Below the pieces are notes generated by a model. It made no database searches and was not told where the DNA came from. It was given only the letters and a program-made list of their open reading frames with translations. Position numbers and translations under genes: made by a program. From NCBI GenBank assembly GCA_034638255.1, contig JAWPGT010000054.1, positions 86,434-150,433 of the forward strand: DNA of 64,000 bases, in the 5' to 3' direction. Below, one piece after another: positions 1 to 13,113 of this stretch; the first letter of the stretch is position 1, and every line of letters begins with the position of its first letter. The DNA comes from Coprinus comatus. Lineage: Eukaryota > Basidiomycota > Agaricomycetes > Agaricales > Agaricaceae.

Positions 1-2
1 TG

Positions 3-674
3 TCAAAATTGACATCAACAACAGGAACAACAAACATCACTACTAGTCAATCTGGTAGTGGAGAAAACGTCCGAGTCTCAATGACGGTTGATACTATAAA
101 ACAACAAGTGAATGATGGAATTCAATTATTGGCAGAGTTTAGAAAAAGTTTGAGGCCTTCTTGTTCGGATGTTGAACTTCGAAGATATAATGAGGCAATG
201 GGGACTTTGGAAAATGTTGCTAAGGATTTGACGAGTTTGAAGAATAAGTTGAGTAGTAGGAAACTCCAAGGTGGAGATGGAGGTGGAAGGAATAGTTGTG
301 TGATACCTCCACCGGAAAGTTTGAAATTGGAGATTGAAGAAATTCCATTTAGTTGTGGGATTCCTGGGATGTCGATGTCGGAGGAGACTAAGACTAATCA
401 AAGTCAAAGTTATACAACTTCAAGTTCTCCTGCGACTACCACTCCTACGACTAGTCCTACTCCTACGATGACTACTTTTACTGCCACTTCGCCACTTACT
501 TCGATTAAGGAGAATGAGAAGGAGAGGGATGGGGAGAGGTCGGATATGTTGGAATCCGTTAGGGAATATAGTGAGGAGAATGAGAGTGGGAATGAGATTG
601 TTGCTGATTTTAAATTTCCTGGAGGTGAAGAGGAGAGTAAAGTTGAGGGTTTGCATATGCCTATGGCTATTTGA
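3..674 (+). CDS. 3' end of a Ser/Thr-rich hypothetical protein (cut by window edge)
   Basis: The reading frame is open from the window edge to a TGA at 672-674 with no ATG required, so this is the last exon or last part of a longer gene. About the first 80 visible residues look helical (a run of hydrophobic/charged heptads around IQLLAEFRKSL). After that the protein turns into low-complexity Ser/Thr/Pro sequence (TTSSSPATTTPTTSPTP) and then an acidic Glu-rich tail. No enzymatic motif is visible. The residue bias suggests a cytoplasmic or nuclear regulatory protein, but that is only inference. I do not recognise the family. Confidence 0.55.
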   Translation, partial: SKLTSTTGTTNITTSQSGSGENVRVSMTVDTIKQQVNDGIQLLAEFRKSLRPSCSDVELRRYNEAMGTLENVAKDLTSLKNKLSSRKLQGGDGGGRNSCVIPPPESLKLEIEEIPFSCGIPGMSMSEETKTNQSQSYTTSSSPATTTPTTSPTPTMTTFTATSPLTSIKENEKERDGERSDMLESVREYSEENESGNEIVADFKFPGGEEESKVEGLHMPMAI

Positions 675-1018
675 TCTTACTATTTTCTTTTAATTCGACT
701 TTTTTGACTTCGTCTTTCTCTTAATTGGATTTTTACAGTATCACCTTGTTTGAAATGAAGTGTGGTTTTGCTTGTCAAGCTTGTCGTCGGATAGGTTATT
801 TTTATTTGCTTACTCTCTCTCTCTCCCGTTTCTCAATGGCTACTTAAATATAATAAATTTTAATCCGGAGTGTAGTATTCAAATTTGAAATACTTATTCA
901 CAGCTTATTCATGATTTACCAACCCCTTTCTGTGATGTCACAGCGTATCACCAAACACCGGTCACCACCAGCAAGGTGACGCTCACCACATTCATTTCGC
1001 TATCACAATTCCCAATTA

Positions 1019-2733
1019 ATGTCCTTTTTTCCCATTTCCAAACTTCCAATGGACATTGTCCTTGAGCTCTTCACTTTTCTTGATTGTCAAAGCATACTGG
1101 CCATAAGATGTGTATGTATTACTTGTATTTTTTTATGGGATTAAAGTAACTCAATAGCGGGTGACATCTTCTCCTTAGACTTGTAAAGGAATGTATGAAA
1201 TGAATAAATGTCGACAGGTGTGGCTCGGATTAATTGAAGATATACAATCCCTCCCAGGCGGTTGCAAACCTGAAGAATCACCTCAAAACGATTGCACCAT
1301 TGAAGAACTAGAAGTCTGGGTTATCAAACGATTAAGAATTGTAGGTAAACTGAACTCCATATCGGACCCAACAGTGGCAATGATACCCGTGAAATACAAA
1401 ATGCGTTGGATCGACCATGGCCACACCGATTACCTAGTCCTTCTTCCTGGTGGTAGATGGTTGTTAACAAAAAAATCTTTGCCCCTCCCATTTTTCCGGA
1501 TACGCAAAAATATCTTATACGTTACGGATCTTGATCAGCCAAAACTGCAGCCTTCGGTCTTATTACAGTTGGATGATATTAGTGACCCACATATGAGTTA
1601 TATGCCTTCGCATTCGTTTTCGCACTGGGTGGAGGAAGGAGAACGCCTTTCAGTACGACTTGCAGTCTATGATACAGGTCATGTCCCAAATCAAACCAAA
1701 GGTATTATTCAATGTTTTCCAAATTAAAAGAAACTTCCCTTTGCTGAAGTACTTGATAGGACCTGCTATCACGATCTACAAGCTTGTATTGGTTGGGCAT
1801 GGATTAGAGGCTCGTCTCGAAGCGAATCTTGTGAAGACTCCACTCTACGCGACCCACTCCCGAACAGAACATCAGAATATTATGACCTGTGTTCTCGATG
1901 AAGAGTGCGTCGTGCAAATACGTAGGAATCCTGATCAGCAAGCTTTCTATATGGACGTCTTTTTTGACTATATGAATTTCAATATTTCGCCACCAATGGT
2001 TACGGTGAGATTGACTCATTATGACTAGTCTTTAATCGCAAGTTTTTCTCTGTAAAGCAGATGATTCATGTACTGATTAGCACTCACGATTGTAGCCGGA
2101 GGTACATCTGCTTCCTCGCCATAGACAGCTGCTCATCTTATGGGGTCATTTAGTAGAGATCTATACACTTCCAACAAAAGAAGGGAAATCCAAGGTCATT
2201 GAACCACTACATAGTTTATGCTGTCGTGGTGTATTAGTATCAAGATTTCACATATCTCTCCCTGGCGACGCTCATATCACCATAATCGACAACGACGAAC
2301 ATCAAATGTTACATATACCAAGGGATATAGACACGCCGCCCGTACTAGAACCTCTTATTATTCCACGGGCTGATTTTGACTATCGACAAGCACTGAGTGT
2401 CGCTTTTTCCGCCACCAGCTGTTCCAAGCTCCTTTTTTGCCCTTGCCCAGTTTGGTGATACGGTGACCGTGACAAATCAGGTGTTACTAAGATCTCTTTC
2501 ATTGCGTTGATTCTTTCGGGACTTTTATGAAGTATACTTCAACGTTCCATAGTCTCGATTATTCCAAGTCAGTTACTATTCGCGATATACCTAGTAACGC
2601 TCCGGCTTATGGTGTAGATGAAATATCGGGAAGGATTATTAGAGGTGGTCGCTGTAAGTTTGTGCTATTTGAGCCAGTTCCTACTACTGAAGGATCTAAA
2701 ATGGAAGAAGACGAAGATAAGGATCAGGATTAA
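1019..2733 (+). CDS. F-box protein, multi-exon
   Basis: Exon 1 (1019-1111) begins at an ATG and encodes a textbook F-box start (SKLPMDIVLELFTFLDCQS). A 67-bp GT-AG intron (1112-1178) joins it in phase to exon 2, which completes the F-box (TCKGMYEMNKCRQVW) and continues with the long variable region of the Agaricomycete F-box family, including the LLPGGRWLLT motif also seen in the second F-box gene at 47-49 kb. Coding potential continues through about 1808-2028 and 2098-2430, and from 2492 to a TAG-type end at 2733 with an acidic tail. I could not fix every inner splice site. F-box proteins bind Skp1 and recruit substrates to SCF ubiquitin ligases; the substrate is unknown. Confidence 0.65.
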
Positions 2734-3607
2734 AGCGAGGAAGTGGAAGAAGAAAGTGACGCCTCGGATAAGATACAAACATGATGATTTTATTTTATTT
2801 TGAATATTAGTAGATTTAGCACGTCCCATGTCCTTTTCCAACAATAAATATTCGGATTGCCAGCCGGGAATGAGGAGGGGAGCAGTGGTTTCCTAGGCAT
2901 GTAATTCTCTTTGGGTGATGGAACTTGATGAAGGGAAACAGGAATATAGGGGATTTTGAACTCACGCCCCTTGGGCGTGACGCTTGCCGTCACATAGTCT
3001 AGGAAGGTTTGGCTGTTAGGTGGTTGGGGTGTTAGGAGGGTTACGGGTTAGTCACTCAGGGGGTCACGGAATGGTGATGCTTTTTGTGACTAACCGTGAC
3101 ACTCGAGGGGCGTAGGTTCACTATCCGAATATAGGTGGACTGTAGCCATCAGAATTTAACTTGTGACCACTCGTAATTGTATCCAGGTGTTTTTATTGAT
3201 AGTACTAGCAGAAGTTCACCAGCATTAACACTCAGGGCGCAGGTGATTTGTGCAATGTGACAGACTAATAATCATAGTGGTTGGATATATGTTGCAATTG
3301 TTGAGTATGAACTTAAAGTTAAGTACTTATCAACCCATACGCCTCAACAGTAATGATGAGTATAAGCTAGATAAGGATAAAAGAAGCGAACACGATGTAC
3401 GATTGCACAGATAAAGTCATGCAAACCGTAGTTGTCGCACGTAGATTATCCCGTATCAGTTCAGTTAGGGACGCACTTCACCTGAGCCTGTAATATTGAC
3501 ATCCTGGCTCATTGTCATCGTCTTTCGGAACTATTACATCACAACCAACTTATTTAGACATAATCTATAGCCCATGATGAAATTTGTAACGCACCGAAAG
3601 TCCTTTC
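2734..3607. other. Intergenic, with small GC-rich hairpins
   Basis: No convincing gene. A perfect hairpin (CACGCCC, 3-nt loop, GGGCGTG) lies at 2963-2979, directly followed by a second small stem (GACG/CGTC, 2978-2990). A GGTTCACTATCC string near 3112 resembles a pol III B box, so a decayed tRNA-derived repeat is possible but not demonstrated. Confidence 0.3.
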
Positions 3608-5847
3608 CTATCCTCGGATTTTCTCCTTCTCACCAGAGTCATCACTGACAACCTCTCCATATACTCGTTTATCCCATATCTCCTTCCATCTTTCATTAAA
3701 CATATCAAACAACTTGTTCACCGGTTTCAAACTATCCCTATGAGTTTCCCAAGGAGCAACATTATGCGGAATAACGAATCGACCAGGATCCAATCCCAAA
3801 TGCGTTGAAGCCGAAGGGTCCAATAACTGAGTCTGAACATAATTTTCAGCAGCTGAAAGTATTGAGTTTAAAGTACTTTCAATGCAAGGGAGTATTTCAT
3901 GTAAATCCCATGATCGTTCAAGTACATGTGTTGTGTGGAAGAATATATGTTCTAGGGAATGTTCTTTTCCTATTAGATTTTGTGAAGCAAGCCGTTCGAT
4001 GATAGCGAGGAAATCCTTTGCTTGATCTGGGAAGAAAGTTGAACATCCTTAGTTAGAAAGAGTAGAATGGATGATAGTAGGCACTAACCAGATGAAATAT
4101 AACGCCCTTCGCCTTGAACAAGTAATCTACCAACCGCAGCACCTATACCGGATGCAGGGTCCACATGAGGAAATACATTATTGAATATTCTGAGTAGGCC
4201 TTTATGATATTGTCGTGAGCTCAGTCTTTCTTGGAGTTTGTTGCACAGTTGGTGGATGAGTGAGTGATTTTCTTTCTCTTTGCATAACTCTACCAGGATT
4301 GAAATGGTTCCTTTCCAAGAATCTACATATAGATCAAGAACGTGGCATGTAGCAGTAACAAGTGCGCCCTTTTGGGTATATGTCATTGGTGTTGCACTTT
4401 TCTGGTTCGCAAGGGAGTTCATGATAGAACGTAGCATATCTTGATAAAAATGGATGAGTCAAGCATCAGGAATGCGTATGCATGTTAATTGTCAGACTTA
4501 CTGTTAGCATGCCACCGTGATTCTACATGTAGTATTTTGTAGATATCACATGAAGATGCATTGTCGACCATCAAATTATTTTCTGTCATGACGTCCCATA
4601 TCCTCGAAAATGCTTCTAGATGCATTTTACTAATGACAATCGACTTGTCGGTAACAAACACTCTCTCGAAATCAAGCATCGTAGGAAACCCATATGCAGT
4701 CCACGCAGTGTTCGGAACTCGACGGTCATAGAACCAGAATCTTGACAAGTGCTCGCAGCACGTATCAGTGATGGCTTCTATGAAGCATTTGTGGACTGTG
4801 AATATGGCATCTTTGCTTTGTTTGAGCTCTGTGGCTACCCAATGTAGTGCAGGATAGATGGATTTCATGGTCATATGTTTGTCCGTCCACCATATATCCT
4901 TCCCAGTCCAACTGCCAATCTCAACAAAAGGTACTAAGCAAGGAGAGCTGAGTTTGCCGAAAGAAATCCATTGCAAAGAACGTAGAATATAAGAAAGGAT
5001 GGTGTGAATCAACCATGATTGTGGAGATCGATAGGGACATAGTAGAGGAGGAGGTTGTTCGTCGGAAGGGTCCAGCAAACCAAGTTCATGCTTGTTATAA
5101 TTGGCAAGCCACAGGACCTGTAACGTTGGAATGAACGATGTGGCAATGATGAACAGAACTGCGATGCTAATGAGGACTGTGACAGGTGTAGCAGCTAAAG
5201 TGTTTGATTCCCATTGCGATGTGAGAAAGCCGGCAAAAAAGAGGAACAGAGAAACCAGAAGCAGGATAGGCAATGCATTGAGAAACGCAATGACTCCCCA
5301 TTTTTGCAAACTTGCGTGTCGTTGATAATGGAGATATATGTCGGTTTTGTGTGATACGCCTGTAGCAGTTTTACTGAATTCTCTAAGCCATTGAGAACAA
5401 GTGATGCCTCCGAGTACAGAGATAAGACTAAGTGTAAGGCTGACGGAGTAGAGGAGGTAGATTTGTTGAGCATGTGATGGTGGCGTAGACCTCACAGAAT
5501 CGAGATTTATCGGAAAACTCGGTTGAGAATTCGATAGATTGTTTACTTGGAGGACCAACGTTCGAAGTAAGAGGGCCATTTCCTCTGCAAAGTCGACCTT
5601 GATTGCTTTTGAAGCTTCAACCGTGAATGCTGTCAAAATAGCAGAGAACAACGAAGCCTTTGAATCGTTCTCTTCAGCAGTGTTTAATGAAAACGAAAAG
5701 AAAGCTCACAAAAATAAGCAAGTTGTTCAATTCACTAACCCAGGTGTTATAAACATCATCTGTCATGTTTTCTACTCTCCGGTTCAAAACTTCCCAGTGG
5801 CCCCCTATGTTGCTGTCTGGTGTATCCGCGTTTTCTAATAAGAGCCG
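3608..5847 (-). CDS. DUF6535 family multi-pass membrane protein
   Basis: Four exons read well on the minus strand: about 5847-5710, 5657-4502, 4439-4089 and 4047-3608, with introns of 52, 62 and 41 bp that all have GT/AG ends and keep phase. The N-terminal part reads NLLIF-ASLFSAILTAFTVE, the hallmark of DUF6535. Two pairs of hydrophobic segments follow (IYLLYSVSLTLSLISVLGG; LNALPILLLVSLFLFFAGF; PVTVLISIAVLFIIATS). The long C-terminal part is soluble. The family is expanded in Agaricomycetes and has no known biochemical role. The true first exon upstream of 5847 was not resolved: the frame meets a stop just before a plausible acceptor (TTATTAG), so a short 5' exon is expected near 5950-6060. 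Confidence 0.8.
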
Positions 5848-6526
5848 TGATTAAAAGTTGGGAATGGGGTTTGTGCTTTGGAGTAAGTACTGAAGAAGAG
5901 AATATTAGTACATGAACTACCCTCACATTCTTCTCAAGTAACTTACCTTACTATACATATGAACCGATTCTAGGATATTAGGTCACAGGTGGGTGAAGTT
6001 GGAAGTACGAGCGAGGGTTACGAAGGGCGTAGGAAAGACATCTCCACTCATGATGTTCTCTCTATTCATAGACGTACATCAGCTTCTTGAAGCAACAGAT
6101 GCGCCCGTGCAGAACTTTATCAGCAAATGAGCGCTTTCGTAAGTCAACCAGGCTTATTTGCCTGCACTTCCTTTTCCAATGATTGGGATACTGGTATCTC
6201 CCCGGTGTACTCACAAAGTGCATTTTACGACATCTACTTGGTCCTAAAGTGACCTGTTACAGTATCAGGTTCTGTAAAATAATGGGTAGAGGAAGAATCA
6301 GAGGATCGGTCACTGGTAAGCTCTATTATGGTTTGTTGATTATTGATCGAATATTGATCTTCGAACAGTTGATGAAAAATCTTCTATTAATAAATTTATT
6401 GTATTTTTCTGAATTATATACCGTATTACCAAGACGTCCTTGGGACGCTGGATAAACCGAACTGGTGGAAACGTTTCGCAGGATTGCGGATTGCATGGCC
6501 AATCTTTCAATTACAACCCTTATCAA
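5848..6526. other. Intergenic / 5' region of the DUF6535 gene
   Basis: It probably includes the unresolved first exon and promoter of the DUF6535 gene on the minus strand. Short open frames here (for example 6183-6455) have no supporting motif. I see no RNA gene or repeat. Confidence 0.3.
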
Positions 6527-8164
6527 TCACCTTACAGGATGTCCTTCCCGGATTGGACTAACCCCTCTAGTTGCTACAGAACATAACAAGTAGAAGCGTT
6601 TATGAGTATGTTGAAGAAAAACTCTTCCCACATTTTCAATAAGGCGTGTTGCAAGAGGGTGACGTAGTAGTAGATATATAATGTCTTCACCAACGTCAAT
6701 ATATCTTAACCTCATAACATCATCATCTCCAGAATCTTATACAATCGAGATATTCCATAGTTGTAGAGTTTCGAATGGAGCGCCTAATAAACAAACAACC
6801 CCACTTGTGAGAGACAGTTTCTAGTGTTCCATCCTGATATAGTACCACAGATCATTCCACCCCTACTGCAGCCCATAATGGTTGGGACGAAAAGAAGAAG
6901 AATTCAACAACTGAATGTGGGGCTTTATTATCATGGGGATCTTCTAGTCCTCAAACACCATCAGGGCAGACCACAGAGATATGCGTAGAAGATTTTCCAA
7001 TTTTTGGGAAGGAATCAATACTTCCATCTACTTTTGATCGTTCGGCGGAGAATTGAATATGTTAGGGTGATAATACCAATGATTCGGAAGCTGGTATGAG
7101 CTTGGAGGCCAAAGATAAGGTAATCAATGGTGAGAGATCGTAAATCTCGATATATGCACTAGAGACCACCATCAGACGATTGCCAAGTAGGATCCATGAT
7201 GATGACTGTGAAATGCAGTGAGTTAAATTCGAAATTATTTTTATAATATAACATGCGCAAACGCGGACATAGAGAATGCGAGCACAAACCCAATTACTAG
7301 AATACGCTCCATCTGCACCACAACAATATAAAAAGAGGTAGGATGTGCTCTTGTTGTAGATTAATCTAATGAAATACCGTTTGGTGATTAATGCCAAATA
7401 GACTCCATGAGGCTGTTCCTGGAGAGCGATTTCAGAATGAATCTTCTGCTCCAGTGTTGTAGCGTCAATTGTGTGAATGGATATATGGTACACACTGTCT
7501 GGGTTGTTCATGAGCAGCAGACGTAGTATAGTGATAGTAGAATTTTCACACACCAGCAACCCGTTTGGGCCAAACTATTACCAGAAGAATGCGAGGTTAG
7601 TTTTTGTTGTATTAACGCAATATGCCAACATTAAAGGTTCACGGCGACTCGGATGATCAATATTTGTTTTTGGTAATTAACGTCGTATACGTGAAGAAGG
7701 CGTCTCCACATCGAGAATCCATGTCCCTCCGACTTGGTTCTGTCCTAGGCCCATAGCATTTCCAAACAAACATAAGCTATTTCCCAAAGGGATAGCTATC
7801 ATACCATGGGTAAGATGGTAACGACGAAAAGTAGTTGGAAGAGTTCTCCACTTCTCTTTCACATCATGAGGTTGGCCTACCCAGCGTTCTAAGTCTGACT
7901 GGCTGTAAAGAAGTGCAATAGATTCTCCAGGAGCATTGAGGAGCTCTTTTAAGAGATATTTCCACAAAGTACGTGAATACGTGATGGCTTGTAGTTGTTG
8001 GTAGGTCTGTTGAATAGGACTAAATTTCGTTTAGTTGTATAACAAATACGTACGCGTCTAACGTAAATAATGGTTCTAGCATCTATATTCTTCAATATCT
8101 CGGTATGCGCTTCAGGTAGGGATAGTAAAGGCGTAGAAGTGTGGATACTGTCTATTATGATCAT
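6527..8164 (-). CDS. F-box protein (tandem copy A)
   Basis: Exon 1 (8164-8054, exactly 37 codons) encodes LLSLPEAHTEILKNIDARTI, an F-box N-terminal half. A 47-bp intron (8007-8053) joins it in phase to TYQQLQAITYSRTLW, the second half. The protein continues through the LERWVGQP region to about 7677, then from about 7570 down through residues such as GVYLALITKRYFIRLIYN. C-terminal blocks (PLWAAVGVEWSVVLYQDG; GAPFETLQLWNI) are recognisable down to about 6530, but with frame breaks or unresolved introns after 7062, so the 3' part may be damaged. It probably acts as an SCF substrate adaptor. A decayed sister copy lies immediately upstream (8350-8970). Confidence 0.6.
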
Positions 8165-8349
8165 CAATTCACTGGTTGTCGGGTGAGTTGTAGTAACTTC
8201 TTGGGAAACTGTGGGAACACCAGACCCACTCGTCCATGATGGTATGTCAAGTACCAACTTGTATGCCTTCGCTGTCGCAGCGGAGATATAATCTATTATC
8301 AATTTTATTTACAGAAATCGGATGTAAACCTATTTACAGCTAGTTGTTG

Positions 8350-8970
8350 CAGATATTGCAAAGTATATAATCCTTCTCAGGAGTAGTTTGAGGAAATAAT
8401 CTCCCCCTATCTTCAATAAGACTGGTTGCGAGAGAGCAGTTGATATATTTATATTCCACAGTCGTAGAAGTTTGAATGGAGCACCTAATAGGCAACGGCC
8501 CTATTCATCAGAGATGATTTCAAGCGAAAGCATATGTTTATTCGGGAATAAACATATGCTTTCCCTTAAAATTGTAGCTAAGAGGGGGAAAGAAAGACAA
8601 GAGTAACAACGAGAAGAAATGGTTGAAGAGTTTTCCACTTCTCTTTGACATGGTGATGATGGCCTACCCAGCGTTCCAGGTCCGGCTGGCTCTCAGGAAG
8701 TATGATAGATTGACCAGGTTCATTGCGAAGCTCTTTCGCTAGATAGTTCCACAGATTTCGTGAATAAGTGACGGCTTGTAGTTGTTTGCAAGTCTGTCGC
8801 CAGCCTCTTTATCAGTTCCAGTCACACGTCAAAGGAGCATCAAATACGTACCAATCTGATGGAAATAATACTTATAATACTACAATTTAAAGCGGTTGAA
8901 GTAGAAAGACAACATATGAACACTGAAGTCTAAGACCAACTTGCATTCTGGAATTCCAAATCAGCTTACT
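8350..8970 (-). pseudogene. Decayed tandem duplicate of the F-box gene (copy B)
   Basis: Reading the minus strand from about 8850 gives QTCKQLQAVTYSRNLW, LAKELRNEPGQSI and LERWVGHHHHVKEKW. These are near-matches to QTYQQLQAITYSRTLW, LKELLNAPGESI and LERWVGQPHDVKEKW of copy A. The downstream part near 8470-8350 (ALSQPVLLKIGGDYF in a shifted frame) also matches the copy A C-terminus. The middle of the protein is missing and the frame is not continuous. It is a truncated paralogue from local duplication. Confidence 0.6.
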
Positions 8971-9044
8971 TTCCTGTATATACAACAGATATCTAAACTC
9001 CCAAATACATGTAAAACTACATACAATTTGATGCGAAACATTCA

Positions 9045-11767
9045 TCATTGGATACAACCTCTCTTGAACTCACGTGTGAATTCTTCCATAGCATCCAAAG
9101 TCTGAGCAATATGTGGATAAGTCAATTTCTCCTCTCTAGCAGAAGCAAGACTTTGTGCCGTCTTAACAGCGTTCTTAATCTGTCTCCCATTAATATTCTT
9201 CTTTGCCAATTCCTCAACCTGTTTCTCAGTAATCCCGTGGTCAGTATCTACACTATTACCAGACAAGGCTCCAACTTTCTTCAAGAATGCATTCCATACT
9301 TGAATCTTGGAATCATGGGATAGCTCTTTGAAGTGTAATGCGACGTGAATTCGAGATAAAAATGCTTCATCGAAAGCTTTGACTCGGTTCGTGGTGAGGA
9401 ATAGGATTCCGCGGTAATATTCGACGTGTCGAAGGAATACGGCCACCATAGCATTACGTTCGAGATCGTGTAACGATCGTTGTTCAAGGAATACATCAGC
9501 CTAGGAAATACGTTCAAGTCAATATTAATACATTTTCGTGATCTTTAAAACGTAACTTACCTCATCAATGAGGACAAGTGCATTCCAAACCGTAGCAAGA
9601 TCAAATACTTTCTCTAATGCAGTATCCAAAGTAGACGCAGCAGTACCCAAATCACCAGCTCCAACAACGTATAGTGGTCTTTTAACATGTTCACTCGTAG
9701 CCTCTGCTGAGAATGTTTTCCCAACACCGGGTGGACCAAACAAATTAATGACGAGACCATGTCCTTTGCCTCGGATGAAATCGTCAAAGTTGAGTTCTTT
9801 GTGATGTGCTTCGATAAGTGACTTGAGTAAATCTTTTCTTCCAGGTGGAAGAACAAGGTTATCGAAGGCGGAATCATTCCATTGGACTGGTTGAATGTTA
9901 TCTACACTAAATTCAACTAGAGAAGAAATAATGTTAAGAATCTAATAATGAAGCAAGATAGAAGATAACGTACTCCAAACTTTATCGGCAAGACTAAATC
10001 CGTAGACGACAGTTGACGCCAAAAGATAGTCTTCTTCACCATAGTCTTCCATGTTTAGAGTTTCGTAAGGACTTTTGTTCGACTGAATCATAATTGCTAT
10101 AATGACATGCAGTGCGTTAGCCCCAGTAGCAGAGGTTCATGGATGAAAAAATAAATTACTAACCATCAGTATTGTTTGCTATAGGAGGCGTTACAGGCCA
10201 TCCAGCAGCGTCATATTGTGCGAGTCGGGGTGGGGGTGGAGGAGGAACTTGATCATCAAACGTATTTGCGTCCAATACAGGAGTTGGGAAAGTGTAATTA
10301 GGATTGACTCGTTGGAAAGTAGCTAATAGATGAATATGTAAATATTTTGCGAAGTGGTTTACTACGAGTTACGCACCTCTATCAATCATGATTCGGCTTG
10401 TGACATGCTGCCTTATAGCACGTTCGCACATACGAAGAGCAGCAACACCTTCATATTGGACGTGATGAATACCAAAGAGACTGAACCATTTTTTCCCTCG
10501 TTCAATGGCCATTTGCCTCAATCCTTCCTCCTTCATCCCTTTTTCGTTGAAGAAAGTAATAGGGTACATGTCCAATGAGTTGATTTTTTGAGTACCCTTG
10601 AATGGTCTGAGAGTGACGTTGGCTAATACCCTTCCAACAGTTACACTTTGATTGATACTTTTATCAACTATATCAACACTCTCCAGAGTAAGTTGGAAGA
10701 CTTGTCTCCCATCGAAGACGTTTCGGACCCATTCGCGAAGCTTGAATAAGCGAGGTTGACCAGTGATGTTACACCGTGCAACGAAAAGAGTACGAGGAAC
10801 CAAAAGGTATGGGAGCAGATCCCATTGAATTTCACCATGAGCGGTATGTCGTTGTAATTTCGCGAGTGTACCCTTGTAATCGTTGGCTAACGTATTAATG
10901 AGGACGTCAATCGCTTGTGATATATAGGTTTCTTCTTGAGTCGCACTCTTCTTCTTCGATTTGATAGAGTTGTTATAAGCAATGAATTGATCGTAGAAAA
11001 TGAGGAAAATCTCGGGATCCAGCTATTGTACAAAGAGTTAGACATAATGTTGTTAAGTAGATAAAATTACACACCTCCAAGGGATCAGCGTTCCAGGATA
11101 TACCGGGCCAGGAACGAATGACATCTTTGCAAGCCTTCAAGAGATATGGACTTTTGATAACGAGTTTGATAGACACTTCGACATTCTCCTGTTGCGGGAT
11201 GGTGCGCACAACCCTGATATGAAAGTTGAGTGTAACGCACTCAAGAATGAGAATACCAGTCTTACACGAAGAGGAAATCCTTCCAGGGGTCATTCCCATT
11301 GCTACTAGAACCAACTGGAATTGACTCGACAGTAACCTTTGCACTCGTGTTCTAGAATGAAAGATCGAAGTTGTCACAAATCCTGCTATTGGTATATAAT
11401 GTTTAATGCTTACTCGGTACTTCCAGTTGCGTGCCCACCAGCTATAGTAATAGTCAACACGTTTTATCTTGAGCGAAGGAGGCGCTTGCGGAGTCTCGCG
11501 TATGGTGGGAGTTGTGATTTTCGACTCTGTGTCGGAGCTATAGTCATGTATCACATCGGGGTTGGAACTTTCACCATGGCTACGGGAGCCTCTGATTATT
11601 GTCGAAAGACGTCTATGCATTGTAGCAATTGGTGGCAAGTCTCTTCCAAAGAGGTCGGAGTCAGGAAGGTACTGAAGGATTCGACTCGTGTGGGGGAGCT
11701 TAATATATTCAGTCTGTGTGTCACATAATTGATGGGGATCACAGGGATGCTGTGTTGAATGAGTCAA
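9045..11767 (-). CDS. AAA-family ATPase with N-terminal DUF7025-type region
   Basis: This multi-exon minus-strand gene runs from the ATG at 11767 to the TGA at 9047-9045. The N-terminal third (YITLVIKSPYLL-like stretch, then the Tyr/Arg-rich region ending GVAALRMCERAIRQHVTSRIMID) matches the DUF7025 region of fungal AAA proteins. The ATPase core follows in order: Walker A GPPGVGKT near 9730, Walker B NALVLIDEAD split by an intron near 9510-9560, sensor 1 GILFLTTNR near 9400, and the arginine-finger region FLSRIHVALHF. The C-terminal helical lid ends FKRGCIQ. A poly-proline stretch (PPPPPPR, near 10215) separates the two halves. All key residues are present and long exons are free of indels, so it looks intact. 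Substrate and cellular role are unknown for this family. Confidence 0.85.
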
Positions 11768-12456
11768 AATTAACCATTACACCTGTGCAAAGCTTCTATA
11801 CATATCAAACTCCTTCCCAGCCATATGAGCTTTTTTGCAAAAAAAATCTCATAATCAGATAGTACAATGCCTTCGTATACATTTACGACAGTCAACTGAG
11901 AAATCAACTTCAAGATAAGTATTTGAGGTATGTGGGATCCAACTCTGACCTCTGCGATGTTGTGATGGGGTCTACTACTACACGACCTACGTGACTACCT
12001 ACTAACATCCAAGCCACATGCAGATTAAAACCCTGACGGCGCTGAAATACTCCACGAATGATACATAGGGTTCATATTTGGCAGGAAGGCCATTGGCAAG
12101 TGACTCTCATCCTTTCTGATGTGAGCGCCTTAAAATATATTGTAACGTTATTATGTATGTGCACCTACACAGCCAACCTCACTTAAAGGAGATACATTTC
12201 CAGATAAGACCCAAGGATGGAGCGGGCTTAACTGGAAGTCGACGAAACCTTGAGTTTGATATACATTGTAGTTAGGTAGTACGGCCATTATAAGTGAAGG
12301 TATTGAGATCATGATGATAGTTTTGTGATAAGAGATGGTTTGATTGGATTGGGGTTCCGAAATGGCTTGTGCAAATTGCTACGGACCTACAAACTATGCA
12401 AGGAGGCAATATACTAACCATCCCTCTCCACATTTTTGTTTCTTTTTCCCTTAGGT
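11768..12456. other. Intergenic, no gene seen
   Basis: This is the upstream region of the AAA ATPase gene. No open frame with family signals, no repeat and no RNA gene was recognised. Confidence 0.4.
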
Positions 12457-13100
12457 TTACTTATCAGGGAAACTGAGAATCAAATTCACGTTGGGGGTAG
12501 CTATGAGTACATCAGCAAACAAGTCTCTTTGTGTGGAGCATACCGGAGGTGTACTGAATGGGAAGGACAGATGGTGGTCAGGACTCGGAAGTATTGTGTA
12601 AATGAATGTTGAGACGGGGTACTCATAGCCGTGCTTGTTGTGCTCAAAAAACATGAGGTGCAGTGCTCAGAAGCGTGGAAATGTATGTTTACTTGACATG
12701 GAGATCAAAAATTGCGAAAAATTGTAACTCAATAGTCCTTGTCGAGATCGTAAACCAATCATGTATACTAACAGGAAGTTCTTGAGATGACAATTGTATG
12801 TCGGGTCTTTTCGGATATAGAACCGTCGTCTGTTCCTGAGGAGTGGAAATGAAGGCAAACAATAAAGAAGCTCAGACAAGGGCAGAGTTTGAAAGAGGAG
12901 AATTGAAAAGGGAGTAAAGAGGACGAGTGATTGGTGTGTGTGGTAGTGTTGGAAAGCATCTTTTTTGGACAGAAGAGTGTCATCTATCCCTGAAGAAGTG
13001 TGAGTATTGGACAAGGATAAATTTTGAACAGGAGAAGCAATCCAATTGGAGAAAGAGTAAAAGGACAAATTACAACGAGAACAAGATGCTCGACTTAGCC
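12457..13100 (-). CDS. Possible small spliced hypothetical gene, exons unresolved
   Basis: The minus strand shows three stretches that read like coding exons: DDTLLSKKDAFQHYHTHQ near 13010, LYPKRPDIQLSSQELP followed by IHDWFTISTRTIELQFFAIF at about 12835-12700, and HNKHGYEYPVSTFIYTI with FADVLIATPNVNLILSFPDK ending at 12457. They lie in different frames, as expected if introns separate them. A GTAAAC donor near 12693 and a TTTTTTGAG acceptor near 12645 are plausible. I could not build a complete in-phase model and do not recognise the family, so this entry is tentative. Confidence 0.3.
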
Positions 13101-13113
13101 ATTAGAACTAGAC

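Noticed and set aside
2790..2993. 67-codon minus-strand frame in the 2.7-3.6 kb gap
   Set aside because: It runs through the hairpin repeat region and shows no family pattern.
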